A DNA stretch of 64,000 bases from Bradyrhizobium sp. AT1 (GTDB taxonomy: Bacteria; Pseudomonadota; Alphaproteobacteria; Rhizobiales; Xanthobacteraceae), in assembly GCF_001590795.1 (NCBI RefSeq), contig NZ_JXDL01000001.1, positions 6,470,909 to 6,534,908 of the forward strand. The letters run 5' to 3'. The position numbers and the translations under genes were made by a program. Positions 9,177 to 17,597 of the stretch are shown here, one piece after another. Below the pieces are notes generated by a model that saw only the letters and a program-made list of their open reading frames with translations, had not been told where the DNA came from and made no database searches. Positions within the stretch are counted from its first letter, which is position 1; every line of letters begins with the position of its first letter.

Positions 9177-9258
9177 CATTGCGAGCGCAACGAAGCAATC
9201 CAGAAATGCCTCCACGGCCGACAGACTGAACCGTTTCGTAGCTTCGCTCCTCGCAATG
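9177..9258. repeat. Palindromic intergenic repeat inside the kdp operon
   Basis: The arms CATTGCGAGCGCAACGAAGC (9177-9196) and GCTTCGCTCCTCGCAATG (9241-9258) are imperfect inverted repeats; the first arm continues into AATCCAG. A related element lies at 51296-51412 (CGAAGCGATCCAGA, then TCTGGATTGCTTCC, then CGCAATGACGGATC). This is the rhizobial-type REP/BIME-like repeat common between Bradyrhizobium genes. It occupies almost the whole kdpB-kdpC spacer, so the transcript carries the hairpin. Confidence 0.75.
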
Positions 9259-9280
9259 ATGAAGAAATCGGAGACCCAAC

Positions 9281-9886
9281 ATGCTCAGAGAAATCCGCCC
9301 CGCCATCGTCCTCCTGCTGGTGCTCACCGCCATCACGGGCCTGGCCTATCCCCTGGCGATGACCGCCATCGCCGGCGCGCTGTTTCCTTCGCAGGCGCAA
9401 GGCAGCCTGATCGAGAAGGACGGCAAGGTCGTCGGCTCCGCCCTGATCGGGCAGGAATTCAAGGACGACAAATACTTCCACGGCCGCCTGTCGGCGACGC
9501 TGGCCCCGGACCCCAATGATTCCTCCAAGACGGTCCCGGCGCCCTACAACGCCGCCAATTCGGGCGGCTCCAATCTCGGCCCGACCAGCAAGGCGCTGGC
9601 CGACCGGCTGAAGGAGGATGTGGACAAGCTGAAGGCCGAGAACCCGAACGCCGCGGTCCCGGTCGACCTCGTGACCACCTCGGCCAGCGGCCTTGATCCC
9701 GACATCTCGCCAGAAGCGGCGCAATTTCAGGTGCCGCGGGTGGCGAAGGCGCGGAATCTGCCCGAAGACACCGTGAGGCAGCTTGTGGCTTCCAGCGTTC
9801 AGGGCCGCATGCTCGGCCTGCTCGGCGAACCCAGGGTTAACGTTCTGGCGCTGAATCTCGCGCTGGATCGTGCGTCGGCGAAGTAG
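9281..9886 (+). CDS. kdpC: K+-transporting ATPase subunit KdpC
   Basis: 201 residues. It has an N-terminal transmembrane helix (residues 7-33: PAIVLLLVLTAITGLAYPLA) and a periplasmic domain with the family blocks GSALIGQEFKDDKYFHGRLS, NSGGSNLGPTSKAL, DLVTTSASGLDPDISPEAA and FQVPRVAKAR. KdpC stabilises and tunes the KdpAB pump. GGAG lies eight bases before the ATG. It is the fourth structural gene of the operon, 40 bases before kdpD. Confidence 0.97.
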   Translation: MLREIRPAIVLLLVLTAITGLAYPLAMTAIAGALFPSQAQGSLIEKDGKVVGSALIGQEFKDDKYFHGRLSATLAPDPNDSSKTVPAPYNAANSGGSNLGPTSKALADRLKEDVDKLKAENPNAAVPVDLVTTSASGLDPDISPEAAQFQVPRVAKARNLPEDTVRQLVASSVQGRMLGLLGEPRVNVLALNLALDRASAK

Positions 9887-9926
9887 CGGTCTAGGCTGGG
9901 AATGCCCGGATGATTATATTGGCCTG

Positions 9927-12650
9927 ATGGTTCAACAGCGCCGCGATTCCGAACAACGTCCGTCGCCAGAGGCGCTGCTGGAGGCAGCGCGCCGGGAGGA
10001 GAGCGCCAGCGGCAAGTTGAAGATCTTCGTTGGCGCCGCGCCGGGCGTCGGCAAGACCTATGAGATGCTGCAAAGCGCCCACGCCAAGCGCAAGGCCGGC
10101 ATCGACGTCGTGGTCGGCTTCGTCGAGACCCACGGCCGTGCCGAGACCGAGGCGCTGGTGCGCGGGCTCGAAGTGGTCCCGCGCAAGCGGCTGGAGTACC
10201 GCGGCCAGGTCGTCGAGGAGATGGATCTCGATGCGGTGATCGCCCGGCGGCCGGGCATCGCACTGGTCGACGAGCTTGCCCACACCAATGCCGCCGGCAG
10301 TCGCCACCCCAAGCGTTATCTCGACGTCGAGGAGCTGCTGTCCCACGGCATCGACGTCTATACCGCCGTCAACATCCAGCACATCGAGAGCCTGAACGAC
10401 GTCGTCGCCCAGATCACCCATGTCCGGGTGCGCGAGACCGTGCCCGATTCCGTGTTCGACCGCGCCGACGCCATCGAGCTGATCGATCTCACGCCCGACG
10501 ATCTCATTCAGCGGCTGAAGGAGGGCAAGGTCTATGTGCCCAAGCAGGCCGAGCGGGCGCTGGAGCACTATTTCTCGCCGGGCAATCTGACCGCGCTGCG
10601 CGAGCTCGCTTTGCGGCGGACCGCCGAGCGGGTCGACGAGCAGCTGCTCAACCATATGCAGGCAAATGCCATCGCGGGCCCCTGGGCCGCAGGCGAGCGC
10701 ATCCTGGTCTGCGTCAGCGAGGACCCGCGCGCGGCCGGCCTCGTGCGCTACACCAAGCGGCTGGCCGACCGGCTGCACGCGCCGTTCACCGCGATCTCGA
10801 TCGAGACGCGGCGATCCCTGCAATTGTCCGACGAGCAGCGCGACCGGCTGGCCGACACGCTGCGGCTCGCGGAATCGCTCGGCGGCGAGGCGCTGACGAT
10901 TCCCGCGGTCGGCCGCCGCATCGCCGACGACGTCGTCAATTTCGCGCAAGGCAACAACGTCACCCAGATCGTGATCGGCAAGTCGACACGCTCGCGCTGG
11001 TTCGAATTGACGCGCGGCTCGGTCGTGCATGATCTGGTGCGCCGTGCGGGTAATATCAGCGTTCACGTCATCCCCGGCGACGAGCTCCCGGGCGAGGAGG
11101 CGCCCAAGACTGCGGTGCAGACTGCAGCGCGTTCGGAGCCGTTCGATCCGCTGCCGTATCTGAAAGCGCTCGGGATCGTACTGGTCGGCCTTGGTGCCGC
11201 CGAGCTGATCCAGCCCTATTTCGGCATCGAGAACGTCGATCTCGTGCTGCTGACTTCAGTCGTCGCGGTTGCCGTGCGCTATGGCTTGTGGCCGTCCCTG
11301 CTGGCGACGGTGGCGGCGTCGCTCTGCTATAATTTCTTCTTTATTCCGCCGATCTACACCTTCACGATCACCGATCCGACCAACGTGGCCGCCTTCGTGC
11401 TGTTCATGGTGGTGGCGATGATTGTCTCCAATGTCGCCGCGCGCGTACGCACCCAGGCCGACGCCGCCATCGGCCGGATCAGGATGTCCGAGCAGCTCTA
11501 CGCCTTCAGCCGCAAGCTCGCGGGCACCGCGACGCTCGACGACGTGCTGTGGGCAACAGCCTACCAGATCGCGTTGATGCTGAAGGTCCGCGTCGTGCTG
11601 CTGCTGCCGGAAGACGGCCTGCTCACGGTGAAGTCGGGCTACCCGCCGGAAGACGATCTCGACCAGGCCGATCTCGCCGCCGCCAACTGGGCCTGGAGCA
11701 ACGACCGCCCCGCCGGCCGTGGCTCGGATACGCTGCCGGGCGCAAAACGGCTGTTCCTGCCGATGCGCACCGGGCGCGGCCCGATCGGCGTGATCGGCAT
11801 CGACAACGACCGCACCGGTCCGCTGCTGACACCGGACCAGCGCCGGCTGCTGGACGCGCTGGTCGACCAGGGCGCGCTGGCGATCGAGCGCGTGCTGCTG
11901 GTCGAGGACATGGACCGCGTCAAGCGCACCGTCGAATCCGAGCGCTTGCGCTCGGCGCTGTTGACCTCGATCTCGCACGATCTGAAGACGCCGCTGGCCT
12001 CGGTGCTGGGCGCGGCCTCGACGATGCGCGACCTCGCCGGCGCGCTCTCCGACACCGAGAAGCGCGACCTGCTCGCGACCGTGATCGACGAGTCCGAGCG
12101 GCTCAACCGTTTCATCGCGAACCTGCTCGACATGACCAAGCTCGAATCCGGAGCCATCGTGCCCAACACGGCGCTGCACGATCTCGGCGAGATCGTCGGC
12201 AGCGCGCTGCGGCGGGCGAGCAAGATCCTGACCGCCCATAAGGTGGAACTGGTGCTGGCGGCCGATCTGCCGATGCTCCAGCTCGACGCCGTGCTGTTCG
12301 AGCAGGTGCTGTTCAATTTGCTCGACAACGCAGCCAAATATTCGCCGCCCGACACCACGATTGCGATCAAGAGCAAACGTGAGCGCGATCAGGTCGTGCT
12401 GGAGATTGCCGACGAGGGCGGCGGCATTCCGCCCGACGAGCTCGAGAGCGTGTTCGACAAGTTTTATCGCGCGCAGAAGGGCGATCACGTTCGCCCCGGC
12501 ACGGGCCTCGGCCTTGCCATCTCGCGCGGCTTCGTCGAGGCGATGCGCGGCACGATCTCGGCCGCCAACCGCAGCGACCGCAGCGGCGCGGTTCTGACTG
12601 TTCGTCTTCCCGTTCCGGCAGAAAGCCGCGCATTGGATACCGCCGCATGA
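9927..12650 (+). CDS. kdpD: K+/turgor sensor histidine kinase KdpD
   Basis: About 907 residues. Order: cytoplasmic KdpD domain with Walker A GAAPGVGKT (residues 36-44), a UspA-like domain (about 250-380), four membrane helices (about 410-510, including SLCYNFFFIPP), a GAF-type domain, then the HisKA block with phospho-acceptor His684 (SISHDLKTPL) and the HATPase_c N, G1 and G2 boxes (NLLDNAAKYS, DEGGGIPPDE, GTGLGLAISRG). It senses K+ limitation and phosphorylates KdpE. The ATG at 9927 has a weak ribosome site; the frame remains open upstream to about 9870, so the start is the uncertain part. It overlaps kdpE by four bases. Confidence 0.95.
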   Translation: MVQQRRDSEQRPSPEALLEAARREESASGKLKIFVGAAPGVGKTYEMLQSAHAKRKAGIDVVVGFVETHGRAETEALVRGLEVVPRKRLEYRGQVVEEMDLDAVIARRPGIALVDELAHTNAAGSRHPKRYLDVEELLSHGIDVYTAVNIQHIESLNDVVAQITHVRVRETVPDSVFDRADAIELIDLTPDDLIQRLKEGKVYVPKQAERALEHYFSPGNLTALRELALRRTAERVDEQLLNHMQANAIAGPWAAGERILVCVSEDPRAAGLVRYTKRLADRLHAPFTAISIETRRSLQLSDEQRDRLADTLRLAESLGGEALTIPAVGRRIADDVVNFAQGNNVTQIVIGKSTRSRWFELTRGSVVHDLVRRAGNISVHVIPGDELPGEEAPKTAVQTAARSEPFDPLPYLKALGIVLVGLGAAELIQPYFGIENVDLVLLTSVVAVAVRYGLWPSLLATVAASLCYNFFFIPPIYTFTITDPTNVAAFVLFMVVAMIVSNVAARVRTQADAAIGRIRMSEQLYAFSRKLAGTATLDDVLWATAYQIALMLKVRVVLLLPEDGLLTVKSGYPPEDDLDQADLAAANWAWSNDRPAGRGSDTLPGAKRLFLPMRTGRGPIGVIGIDNDRTGPLLTPDQRRLLDALVDQGALAIERVLLVEDMDRVKRTVESERLRSALLTSISHDLKTPLASVLGAASTMRDLAGALSDTEKRDLLATVIDESERLNRFIANLLDMTKLESGAIVPNTALHDLGEIVGSALRRASKILTAHKVELVLAADLPMLQLDAVLFEQVLFNLLDNAAKYSPPDTTIAIKSKRERDQVVLEIADEGGGIPPDELESVFDKFYRAQKGDHVRPGTGLGLAISRGFVEAMRGTISAANRSDRSGAVLTVRLPVPAESRALDTAA

Positions 12651-13336
12651 GCGCTGCCCCGATCAAGGTCCTGGTCATCGACGACGAGCCGCCGATCCGC
12701 AAACTGCTGCGGATGGGATTGACGACGCAGGGCTATGAAATCCTGGAAGCCTCGAACGGCAAGATGGCGCTGGAGAAGCTCGTCGAGGAGCCGGCGCTGA
12801 TCATCCTCGATCTCGGCCTGCCCGACGTGCAGGGCCACGAATTGCTGCGCACCATCCGCTCCCGCAACGAAGCCGTGCCGATCGTGGTGCTGTCGAGCCG
12901 CGGCGACGAGGCCGGCAAGGTGCAGGCGCTCGACCTCGGCGCCGACGATTATCTGACCAAGCCGTTCGGTATGGAGGAGCTGCTGGCCCGCCTGCGCGCC
13001 GCGCTGCGCCACCAGCTCCAGGTTCAGGGCGAACGCCCGGTATTCCGCACCGGGGATCTCTCGGTCGATCTCGTCCGCCGTATCGTCAAGGTTGGCGAGC
13101 GCGACATCAAGCTGTCGCCGAAGGAATATGACCTGCTGCGCGTGCTGGTGCAGCACGCCGGCAAGGTGCTGACCCATCGCTTCCTGCTGAGGGAGCTCTG
13201 GGACGAGCTGACCGACGCGCAGTACTTGCGCGTCTATGTCCGCCAGCTCCGCCAGAAGATTGAAGCCGATCCGGAACGGCCGCAATACGTGCTCACCGAA
13301 ACGGGGATCGGTTATCGGTTGAAGGCGGGGGATTAG
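12647..13336 (+). CDS. kdpE: Response regulator KdpE (OmpR/PhoB family)
   Basis: 229 residues. The receiver domain has acidic pair D12/D13, phospho-acceptor Asp55 (LIILDLGLPD) and the Lys of DYLTKPFG. It is followed by a winged-helix DNA-binding domain (about 130-225: LSPKEYDLLRVLVQHAGKVL, YLRVYVRQLRQKIE, ETGIGYRL). Phospho-KdpE activates the kdp promoter when K+ is scarce. The start overlaps the kdpD stop as ATGA. It is the last gene of the kdp unit and converges on ku. Confidence 0.97.
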   Translation: MSAAPIKVLVIDDEPPIRKLLRMGLTTQGYEILEASNGKMALEKLVEEPALIILDLGLPDVQGHELLRTIRSRNEAVPIVVLSSRGDEAGKVQALDLGADDYLTKPFGMEELLARLRAALRHQLQVQGERPVFRTGDLSVDLVRRIVKVGERDIKLSPKEYDLLRVLVQHAGKVLTHRFLLRELWDELTDAQYLRVYVRQLRQKIEADPERPQYVLTETGIGYRLKAGD

Positions 13337-13345
13337 GTCTCGCTG

Positions 13346-13451
13346 TCATTCCGGGGCGCGCCCCTTGGCACGAACCCGGAATCCATTTCTCCGCTCGTCG
13401 CATTCGGCATGATGGATTCCGGGTTCGAGGCTTCGCATCGCCCCGGAATGA
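13346..13451. repeat. Long palindromic repeat between convergent kdpE and ku
   Basis: Nested perfect inverted arms: TCATTCCGGGGCG (13346-13358) with CGCCCCGGAATGA (13439-13451), and GAACCCGGAATCCAT (13372-13386) with ATGGATTCCGGGTTC (13412-13426). Such 100-bp cruciform elements recur between Bradyrhizobium genes. Lying between two convergent stops, it probably acts as a bidirectional transcription terminator (inference; there is no T-tract). Confidence 0.8.
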
Positions 13452-13455
13452 CGAG

Positions 13456-14340
13456 CTAACCCGCCTTCTTCTGCCGCGCCGTGGACCGGTGCGCCTTCTT
13501 TGCGGCTTGCCGCCGGCCGGTCGCACGACGGGCATGCGACTTCGCTGCCGCCTGTTTCCCGCCGCGTCCCTTCAGGCTCTGCTTCAGCGCGTCCATCAGG
13601 TTGACGACGTTGCTCGGCCGCTCCTCGCGCTCCGGCAGCTCGATCTTCTTGCCGCTGGCCTTGCGCTTCACCAGCGCCTTCAGCGCGTTCTCGTATTCGT
13701 CCTTGAACTTGCTGGGGTCGAAATGCGCCGCCTTGGTCTGCAGGATGTGGCCGGCGAGCTCGACCATGTCCTTGGTGATCTTCGGGCTCTTGATGTCGTC
13801 GAAGAACTCATCCTCCTCGCGCAGCTCGTAGGGAAAGCGCAGCGTGGTGCCGAGCAGGCCCTTGCCCAGCGGCTCGATCGCCATGACGTGCTCGCGGTTG
13901 GTGAGCACGATCTTGGCGAGCGCCACGCGTTCCTGATCCTTCATGGCGTCGCGGATCACCGCGAAGGCGTCGACCGCGGCCTTGCCGTCGGGCGCGATGT
14001 AATAGGGATGGTTGAGATAGCGCTGGTCGATCTCCTCGCTCGGCACGAAGCTCTCGATGTCGATGGTGTGGTTGCTCTCGATCTGGACGGCCTCAAGCTC
14101 CTCCGGCTCGATCTCGACATATTTGCCCTTGCGCAGTTCGTAGCCGCGCCCCTTCTGGTCGCTCTCGACGACGTCGCCGGTCTCGGAATCGATCATCTGC
14201 TGCTTGAGCCGGTTTCCGGTTTCGCGATTGATCAGGTGAAACCGCGTCTTCTCGGCCGCCGTGGTCGCCGGATAAAGCACCACCGGACAGCTGACCAACG
14301 ACAGCTTCAACGTTCCCTTCCAATAGGCGCGCGGGGCCAT
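13456..14340 (-). CDS. ku: Non-homologous end joining protein Ku
   Basis: 294 residues. The core Ku bridge and barrel domain, about residues 1-255, shows AYWKGTLKLSLVSCPVVLYP, ESFVPSEEIDQRYLNHPYYI, LTNREHVMAIEPLGKGLLGT and LAGHILQ. A Lys/Arg-rich tail (about 255-294) is typical of bacterial Ku and binds DNA and LigD. Ku homodimers thread onto double-strand DNA ends and recruit LigD. The ATG at 14340 has GGAG six bases upstream; the frame stays open far upstream, antisense to ligD, but that part is not Ku. Divergent from ligD with a shared promoter region. Confidence 0.97.
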   Translation of the reverse strand: MAPRAYWKGTLKLSLVSCPVVLYPATTAAEKTRFHLINRETGNRLKQQMIDSETGDVVESDQKGRGYELRKGKYVEIEPEELEAVQIESNHTIDIESFVPSEEIDQRYLNHPYYIAPDGKAAVDAFAVIRDAMKDQERVALAKIVLTNREHVMAIEPLGKGLLGTTLRFPYELREEDEFFDDIKSPKITKDMVELAGHILQTKAAHFDPSKFKDEYENALKALVKRKASGKKIELPEREERPSNVVNLMDALKQSLKGRGGKQAAAKSHARRATGRRQAAKKAHRSTARQKKAG

Positions 14341-14368
14341 TCCATTCTCCGGTGTTTCAAGGTGATTT

Positions 14369-14393
14369 GGAACCCCAACCGTCCCGTGGGGTT
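14369..14393 (+). promoter_or_regulatory. Putative EcfG-type promoter for ligD
   Basis: GGAAC at 14369-14373, a 16-base spacer, then GGTT at 14390-14393. The alphaproteobacterial general-stress sigma EcfG recognises GGAAC-N16/17-CGTT; only the first base of the -10 differs here. Transcription would begin near 14400, about 55 bases before the ligD GTG. It overlaps the opposing ku promoter. Confidence 0.5.
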
Positions 14394-14401
14394 TTGGTTC
14401 C
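14377..14401 (-). promoter_or_regulatory. Putative EcfG-type promoter for ku
   Basis: Read on the minus strand: GGAAC (14401-14397), a 16-base spacer, GGTT (14380-14377). It is the mirror image of the ligD box on the other strand, so the two share a near-symmetric 33-bp core (14369-14401) beginning GGAACC and ending GGTTCC. The ku ATG would lie about 30 bases from the start point. Confidence 0.5.
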
Positions 14402-14457
14402 GGATGGGACTTGGGCCGTGATAGGCTTGAATCCCCGAAAGAAAAGCGGGACTGGCC

Positions 14458-17127
14458 GTGCTGCAGAAACTCTCGACCTACCGAAAGAAGCGTGACTTCG
14501 AGAAGACGCCGGAGCCGTCGGGCAAGTCCGCCGTGGCGCCATCGAAGCAGCGGCGCTTCGTGATCCAGAAGCACGATGCGAGCCGACTGCACTACGACCT
14601 CCGGCTCGAGTTCGACGGCGTGTTCAAGTCCTGGGCCGTGACCAAGGGACCTTCGCTCGATCCGCACGACAAGCGGCTGGCGGTCGAAGTGGAAGACCAT
14701 CCGCTCGATTATGGCGATTTCGAAGGCACGATTCCGGAAGGGCAGTATGGCGGCGGCACGGTGATGCTGTGGGACCGCGGCACCTGGGAATCGGAAGACG
14801 CCGAGCGCGGCTTCAAGAAGGGCGATTTGAAGTTCACCCTGCACGGGGACAAGCTGCACGGCAGTTGGGTGCTGGTGCGCATGCGCAACGACCGCACCGG
14901 CGGCAAGCGCACCAACTGGCTGCTGATCAAGCATCGCGACGAACATGTCCGCGAGGGCAAGGACAACGACATCCTCGACGAGGACAGATCGGTGGCCTCC
15001 GGCCGGGCGATGGAAGAGATCGCCGAAGGCAAGGGCCGCGCGCCGAAACCGTTCATGCTGGCGAAGGGGGCCAAGACCAAGGCCGATGCGGTCTGGCAAT
15101 CCAATCGCGCGGAGGAGACCAAAGGGCACACGGTCAAGCCGGCCCCCCGCACGGCGCTGAAGGCCGGGAAGTCGGCCAGGAAGAAGGCCACGACCGCGAC
15201 GACTGCCAAAAAAGTCTCGGCGATACCGGACTTCGTGGCGCCGCAGCTCTGCACGTCGGTCGAGCGGCCGCCGGCCGGCGATGGCTGGTGCCACGAGATC
15301 AAGTTCGACGGCTACCGGGTGCAGCTTCGGGTCGAGGACGGCGAGGCAACGCTGAAGACGCGCAAGGGCCTCGACTGGACCGACAAGTTCGCGGCGATCG
15401 CGAAAGAGGCGGGGTCGCTGCCGGACGGGATGATCGACGGCGAGATCGTCGCGCTCGACCACAATGGCGCGCCGAATTTCTCCTCGCTGCAGGCTGCGCT
15501 GTCGGATGGCAAGACCGAAGAGTTGATCTTCTTTGCCTTCGACCTGCTGTTCGCAGAAGGCCAGGATTACCGGCGTCTGCCGCTCGGCGAACGCAAAGCC
15601 CTGCTCAAGAAGCTACTGGAATCACGCAAGCGGAAATCGACCCAGATCCGCTATGTCGAGCATTTCGAGAGCGGCGGCGATGCGGTGCTGCAGTCGGCCT
15701 GCAAGCTCGAGCTGGAAGGCGTGGTGTCGAAGAAGCTGGACGCGCCCTATCGCTCCGGCCGTACCGAGAGCTGGACCAAGGCCAAATGCCGCGCCGGCCA
15801 TGAGGTTGTGATCGGCGGCTGGAAAACCACCAACGGCAAATTCCGCTCGCTGATGGCCGGCGTGCAGCGCGGGGATCATCTCGCTTTCGTCGGTATGGTC
15901 GGCACCGGCTTCGGCGCGGACAAGGTCAAGCGTCTGATGCCGTCGTTGAAGGCGATGGCGGCCAAGGAAAGCCCCTTCGGCGGCAAGAACGCGCCGAAGA
16001 AGACACGCGAGGTGCACTGGCTGAAGCCGGAGCTGGTTGCCGAAATCGAATTCGCCGGCTTCACCGCCGACGGCAATATCCGCCAGGCCGCATTCAAGGG
16101 CTTGCGGCAGGACAAGCCGGCTGAGGAGGTCGAGGCGGAAACGCCTGTCGACACTGAGCTTGCCGAGCCCAAAGCCGGCAGGCGCGTGGCGAAGACGGCC
16201 AAGCGATCGAAGGACTCCGGCACGGCGCAGGTGATGGGCGTCGTCATCTCCAAGCCCGACAAGGAGCTGTGGCCGGATGGTGGTGATGGCGAGGGCGTGA
16301 CGAAGCTCGATCTCGCCCGTTATTTCGAAGCGGTCGGGACCTGGATGATCGAACATCTGAAGGGCCGCCCGTGCTCGATCGTGCGTGCGCCTGATGGCAT
16401 CGGTGGCGAAACCTTCTTCCAGCGCCACGCCATGCAGGGCACCTCCAATTTGCTCGAATTGGCCAAGGTCTCAGGCGATCGCAAGCCGTATTTGCAGATC
16501 GATCGCGTCGAAGGGCTCGCGGCTGTCGCGCAGATCGGCGGCGTCGAGTTGCACCCATGGAATTGCGCGCCTGATGCCTATGACACGCCGGGCCGGCTGG
16601 TGTTCGATCTCGATCCGGCGCCGGACGTCGCGTTTGCCGACGTCGTGGAGGCAGCCAAGGAAATGCGGCAGCGCCTGACCGAGGTCGGCATGGAGAGCTT
16701 CTGCAAGACCACGGGCGGCAAGGGCCTGCATGTCGTCGTGCCGCTGCGCCACGGCGCACGCGACAAGGTAAGCTGGAAGGAAGCCAAGGCCTTCGCGCAA
16801 GGCATTTGCCAGTGGATGGCCGACGACGATCCGGAGCGCTATCTGCTGAACATGTCGAAGAAGCTGCGCAAGGGAAAGATCTTCCTCGACTATCTCCGTA
16901 ACGACCGGATGTCGACGGCGGTGGCGCCGTTGTCGCCGCGGGCGCGCGCAGGGGCGACGGTCTCGATGCCTGTTACCTGGGCCCAGGTGAAGAGCGATCT
17001 CGATCCAAAGCGCTACACGCTGCGGACCGTGCCGGGCTTGCTGCCGCGGTCGAAGGCGTGGGAGGGTTATGAGGATGCGGCCGCGTCGATCAAGGCGGCG
17101 ATCAAGAAGCTCGCGGGGAAGAAGTAG
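14458..17127 (+). CDS. ligD: Multifunctional ATP-dependent DNA ligase LigD (phosphoesterase-ligase-polymerase)
   Basis: 889 residues with three catalytic modules in the order PE-ligase-polymerase. The 3'-phosphoesterase (about 30-190) shows QKHDASRLHYDLRLEFDG and GTIPEGQYGGG. The ligase (about 250-550) has the adenylated Lys282 in KFDGYR, EGVVSKKLDAPYRSGR and the OB-fold region. The primase-polymerase (about 590-880) shows the metal-binding DLDP, FFQRHAMQGTSN, ELHPWN and TTGGKGLHVVVPL. Linkers are Lys/Ala-rich. Together with Ku it trims, fills and seals double-strand breaks in non-replicating cells. The start is a GTG with a weak ribosome site. Confidence 0.97.
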   Translation: MLQKLSTYRKKRDFEKTPEPSGKSAVAPSKQRRFVIQKHDASRLHYDLRLEFDGVFKSWAVTKGPSLDPHDKRLAVEVEDHPLDYGDFEGTIPEGQYGGGTVMLWDRGTWESEDAERGFKKGDLKFTLHGDKLHGSWVLVRMRNDRTGGKRTNWLLIKHRDEHVREGKDNDILDEDRSVASGRAMEEIAEGKGRAPKPFMLAKGAKTKADAVWQSNRAEETKGHTVKPAPRTALKAGKSARKKATTATTAKKVSAIPDFVAPQLCTSVERPPAGDGWCHEIKFDGYRVQLRVEDGEATLKTRKGLDWTDKFAAIAKEAGSLPDGMIDGEIVALDHNGAPNFSSLQAALSDGKTEELIFFAFDLLFAEGQDYRRLPLGERKALLKKLLESRKRKSTQIRYVEHFESGGDAVLQSACKLELEGVVSKKLDAPYRSGRTESWTKAKCRAGHEVVIGGWKTTNGKFRSLMAGVQRGDHLAFVGMVGTGFGADKVKRLMPSLKAMAAKESPFGGKNAPKKTREVHWLKPELVAEIEFAGFTADGNIRQAAFKGLRQDKPAEEVEAETPVDTELAEPKAGRRVAKTAKRSKDSGTAQVMGVVISKPDKELWPDGGDGEGVTKLDLARYFEAVGTWMIEHLKGRPCSIVRAPDGIGGETFFQRHAMQGTSNLLELAKVSGDRKPYLQIDRVEGLAAVAQIGGVELHPWNCAPDAYDTPGRLVFDLDPAPDVAFADVVEAAKEMRQRLTEVGMESFCKTTGGKGLHVVVPLRHGARDKVSWKEAKAFAQGICQWMADDDPERYLLNMSKKLRKGKIFLDYLRNDRMSTAVAPLSPRARAGATVSMPVTWAQVKSDLDPKRYTLRTVPGLLPRSKAWEGYEDAAASIKAAIKKLAGKK

Positions 17128-17238
17128 GGTGGGCTAGCTCGGCGACGACGCGCAGCGTCGTCGCTGAGCGTAACCCACCAATTTCGTCTCCGCGGAAAGC
17201 AAAGAGGTGGGTTAAGCCTTGCGGCTAACCCACCTTAC
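17124..17238. repeat. Composite palindromic repeat after ligD
   Basis: Outer arms GTAGGGTGGG (17124-17133) and CCCACCTTAC (17229-17238). Inside is a perfect 10-bp stem GCGACGACGC / GCGTCGTCGC (17142-17164, three-base loop) and a perfect pair TAACCCACC (17171-17179) / GGTGGGTTA (17206-17214). It begins at the ligD stop codon, lies between convergent genes and probably terminates ligD. It belongs to the class of GTGGGTTA repeats found in Bradyrhizobium. Confidence 0.75.
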
Positions 17239-17249
17239 AAGTCCTCGCC

Positions 17250-17414
17250 CTAGATCCGTCCCAGCAGCAGCAGGATCAGCAGGATGACGATGACGAGCCC
17301 GAGACCGCCGCCGCCGTAATAGCCGGTGCCATAGAACGGGCCGCCGCCGATGCCGCTGAAGCCGCCAAGCAAGGCGATGACGAGAATGATCAGAATGATC
17401 GTACCGATAGACAT
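17250..17414 (-). CDS. DUF3309 family small membrane protein, 54 aa
   Basis: The ATG at 17414 follows GGAGGAG. The product has two hydrophobic helices (residues 4-19, TIILIILVIALLGGFS; and 39-52, GLVIVILLILLLLG) separated by a Gly/Tyr loop, and ends LLGRI. This is the DUF3309 architecture: MSxGTIxLIIL start, Gly-rich loop, GLGLVxxILLxLLLxGRI end. The function is unknown. Members are abundant in Bradyrhizobium, where small Gly-rich membrane proteins of this sort are often stress-induced (inference). An EcfG-like promoter lies 62-86 bases upstream. Confidence 0.85.
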   Translation of the reverse strand: MSIGTIILIILVIALLGGFSGIGGGPFYGTGYYGGGGLGLVIVILLILLLLGRI

Positions 17415-17475
17415 GCGAATCTCCTCCAGCCCTTCCTCAAAAGGGTCGTTTCAAGCTGTCCCGTTGTGCGGGGGC

Positions 17476-17500
17476 AACTTGCCGCAGGTTTTAAAGTTCC
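17476..17500 (-). promoter_or_regulatory. Possible EcfG-type promoter for the DUF3309 gene
   Basis: On the minus strand GGAAC (17500-17496), a 16-base spacer, then AGTT (17479-17476). It matches GGAAC-N16-NGTT except for the first -10 base. The distance to the ATG at 17414 is about 60 bases. Confidence 0.35.
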
Positions 17501-17597
17501 CGCGATGAAACACGGCCCAGCGGCTCAACTTGCATGGAACCTTTGTAGGGGCGCCCGGCATGATTATGTGAGGGATCAGTCACCGTAGGGCAGGGCC

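Noticed and set aside
9891..11066. 391-codon antisense frame opposite kdpD
   Set aside because: Shadow of the kdpD coding sequence with repetitive Asp/Gly/Val composition.
14341..15462. N-terminal extension of the ku frame, antisense to ligD
   Set aside because: The Ku domain begins exactly at the ATG at 14340 with a ribosome site; the extension is a shadow of the ligD coding sequence.
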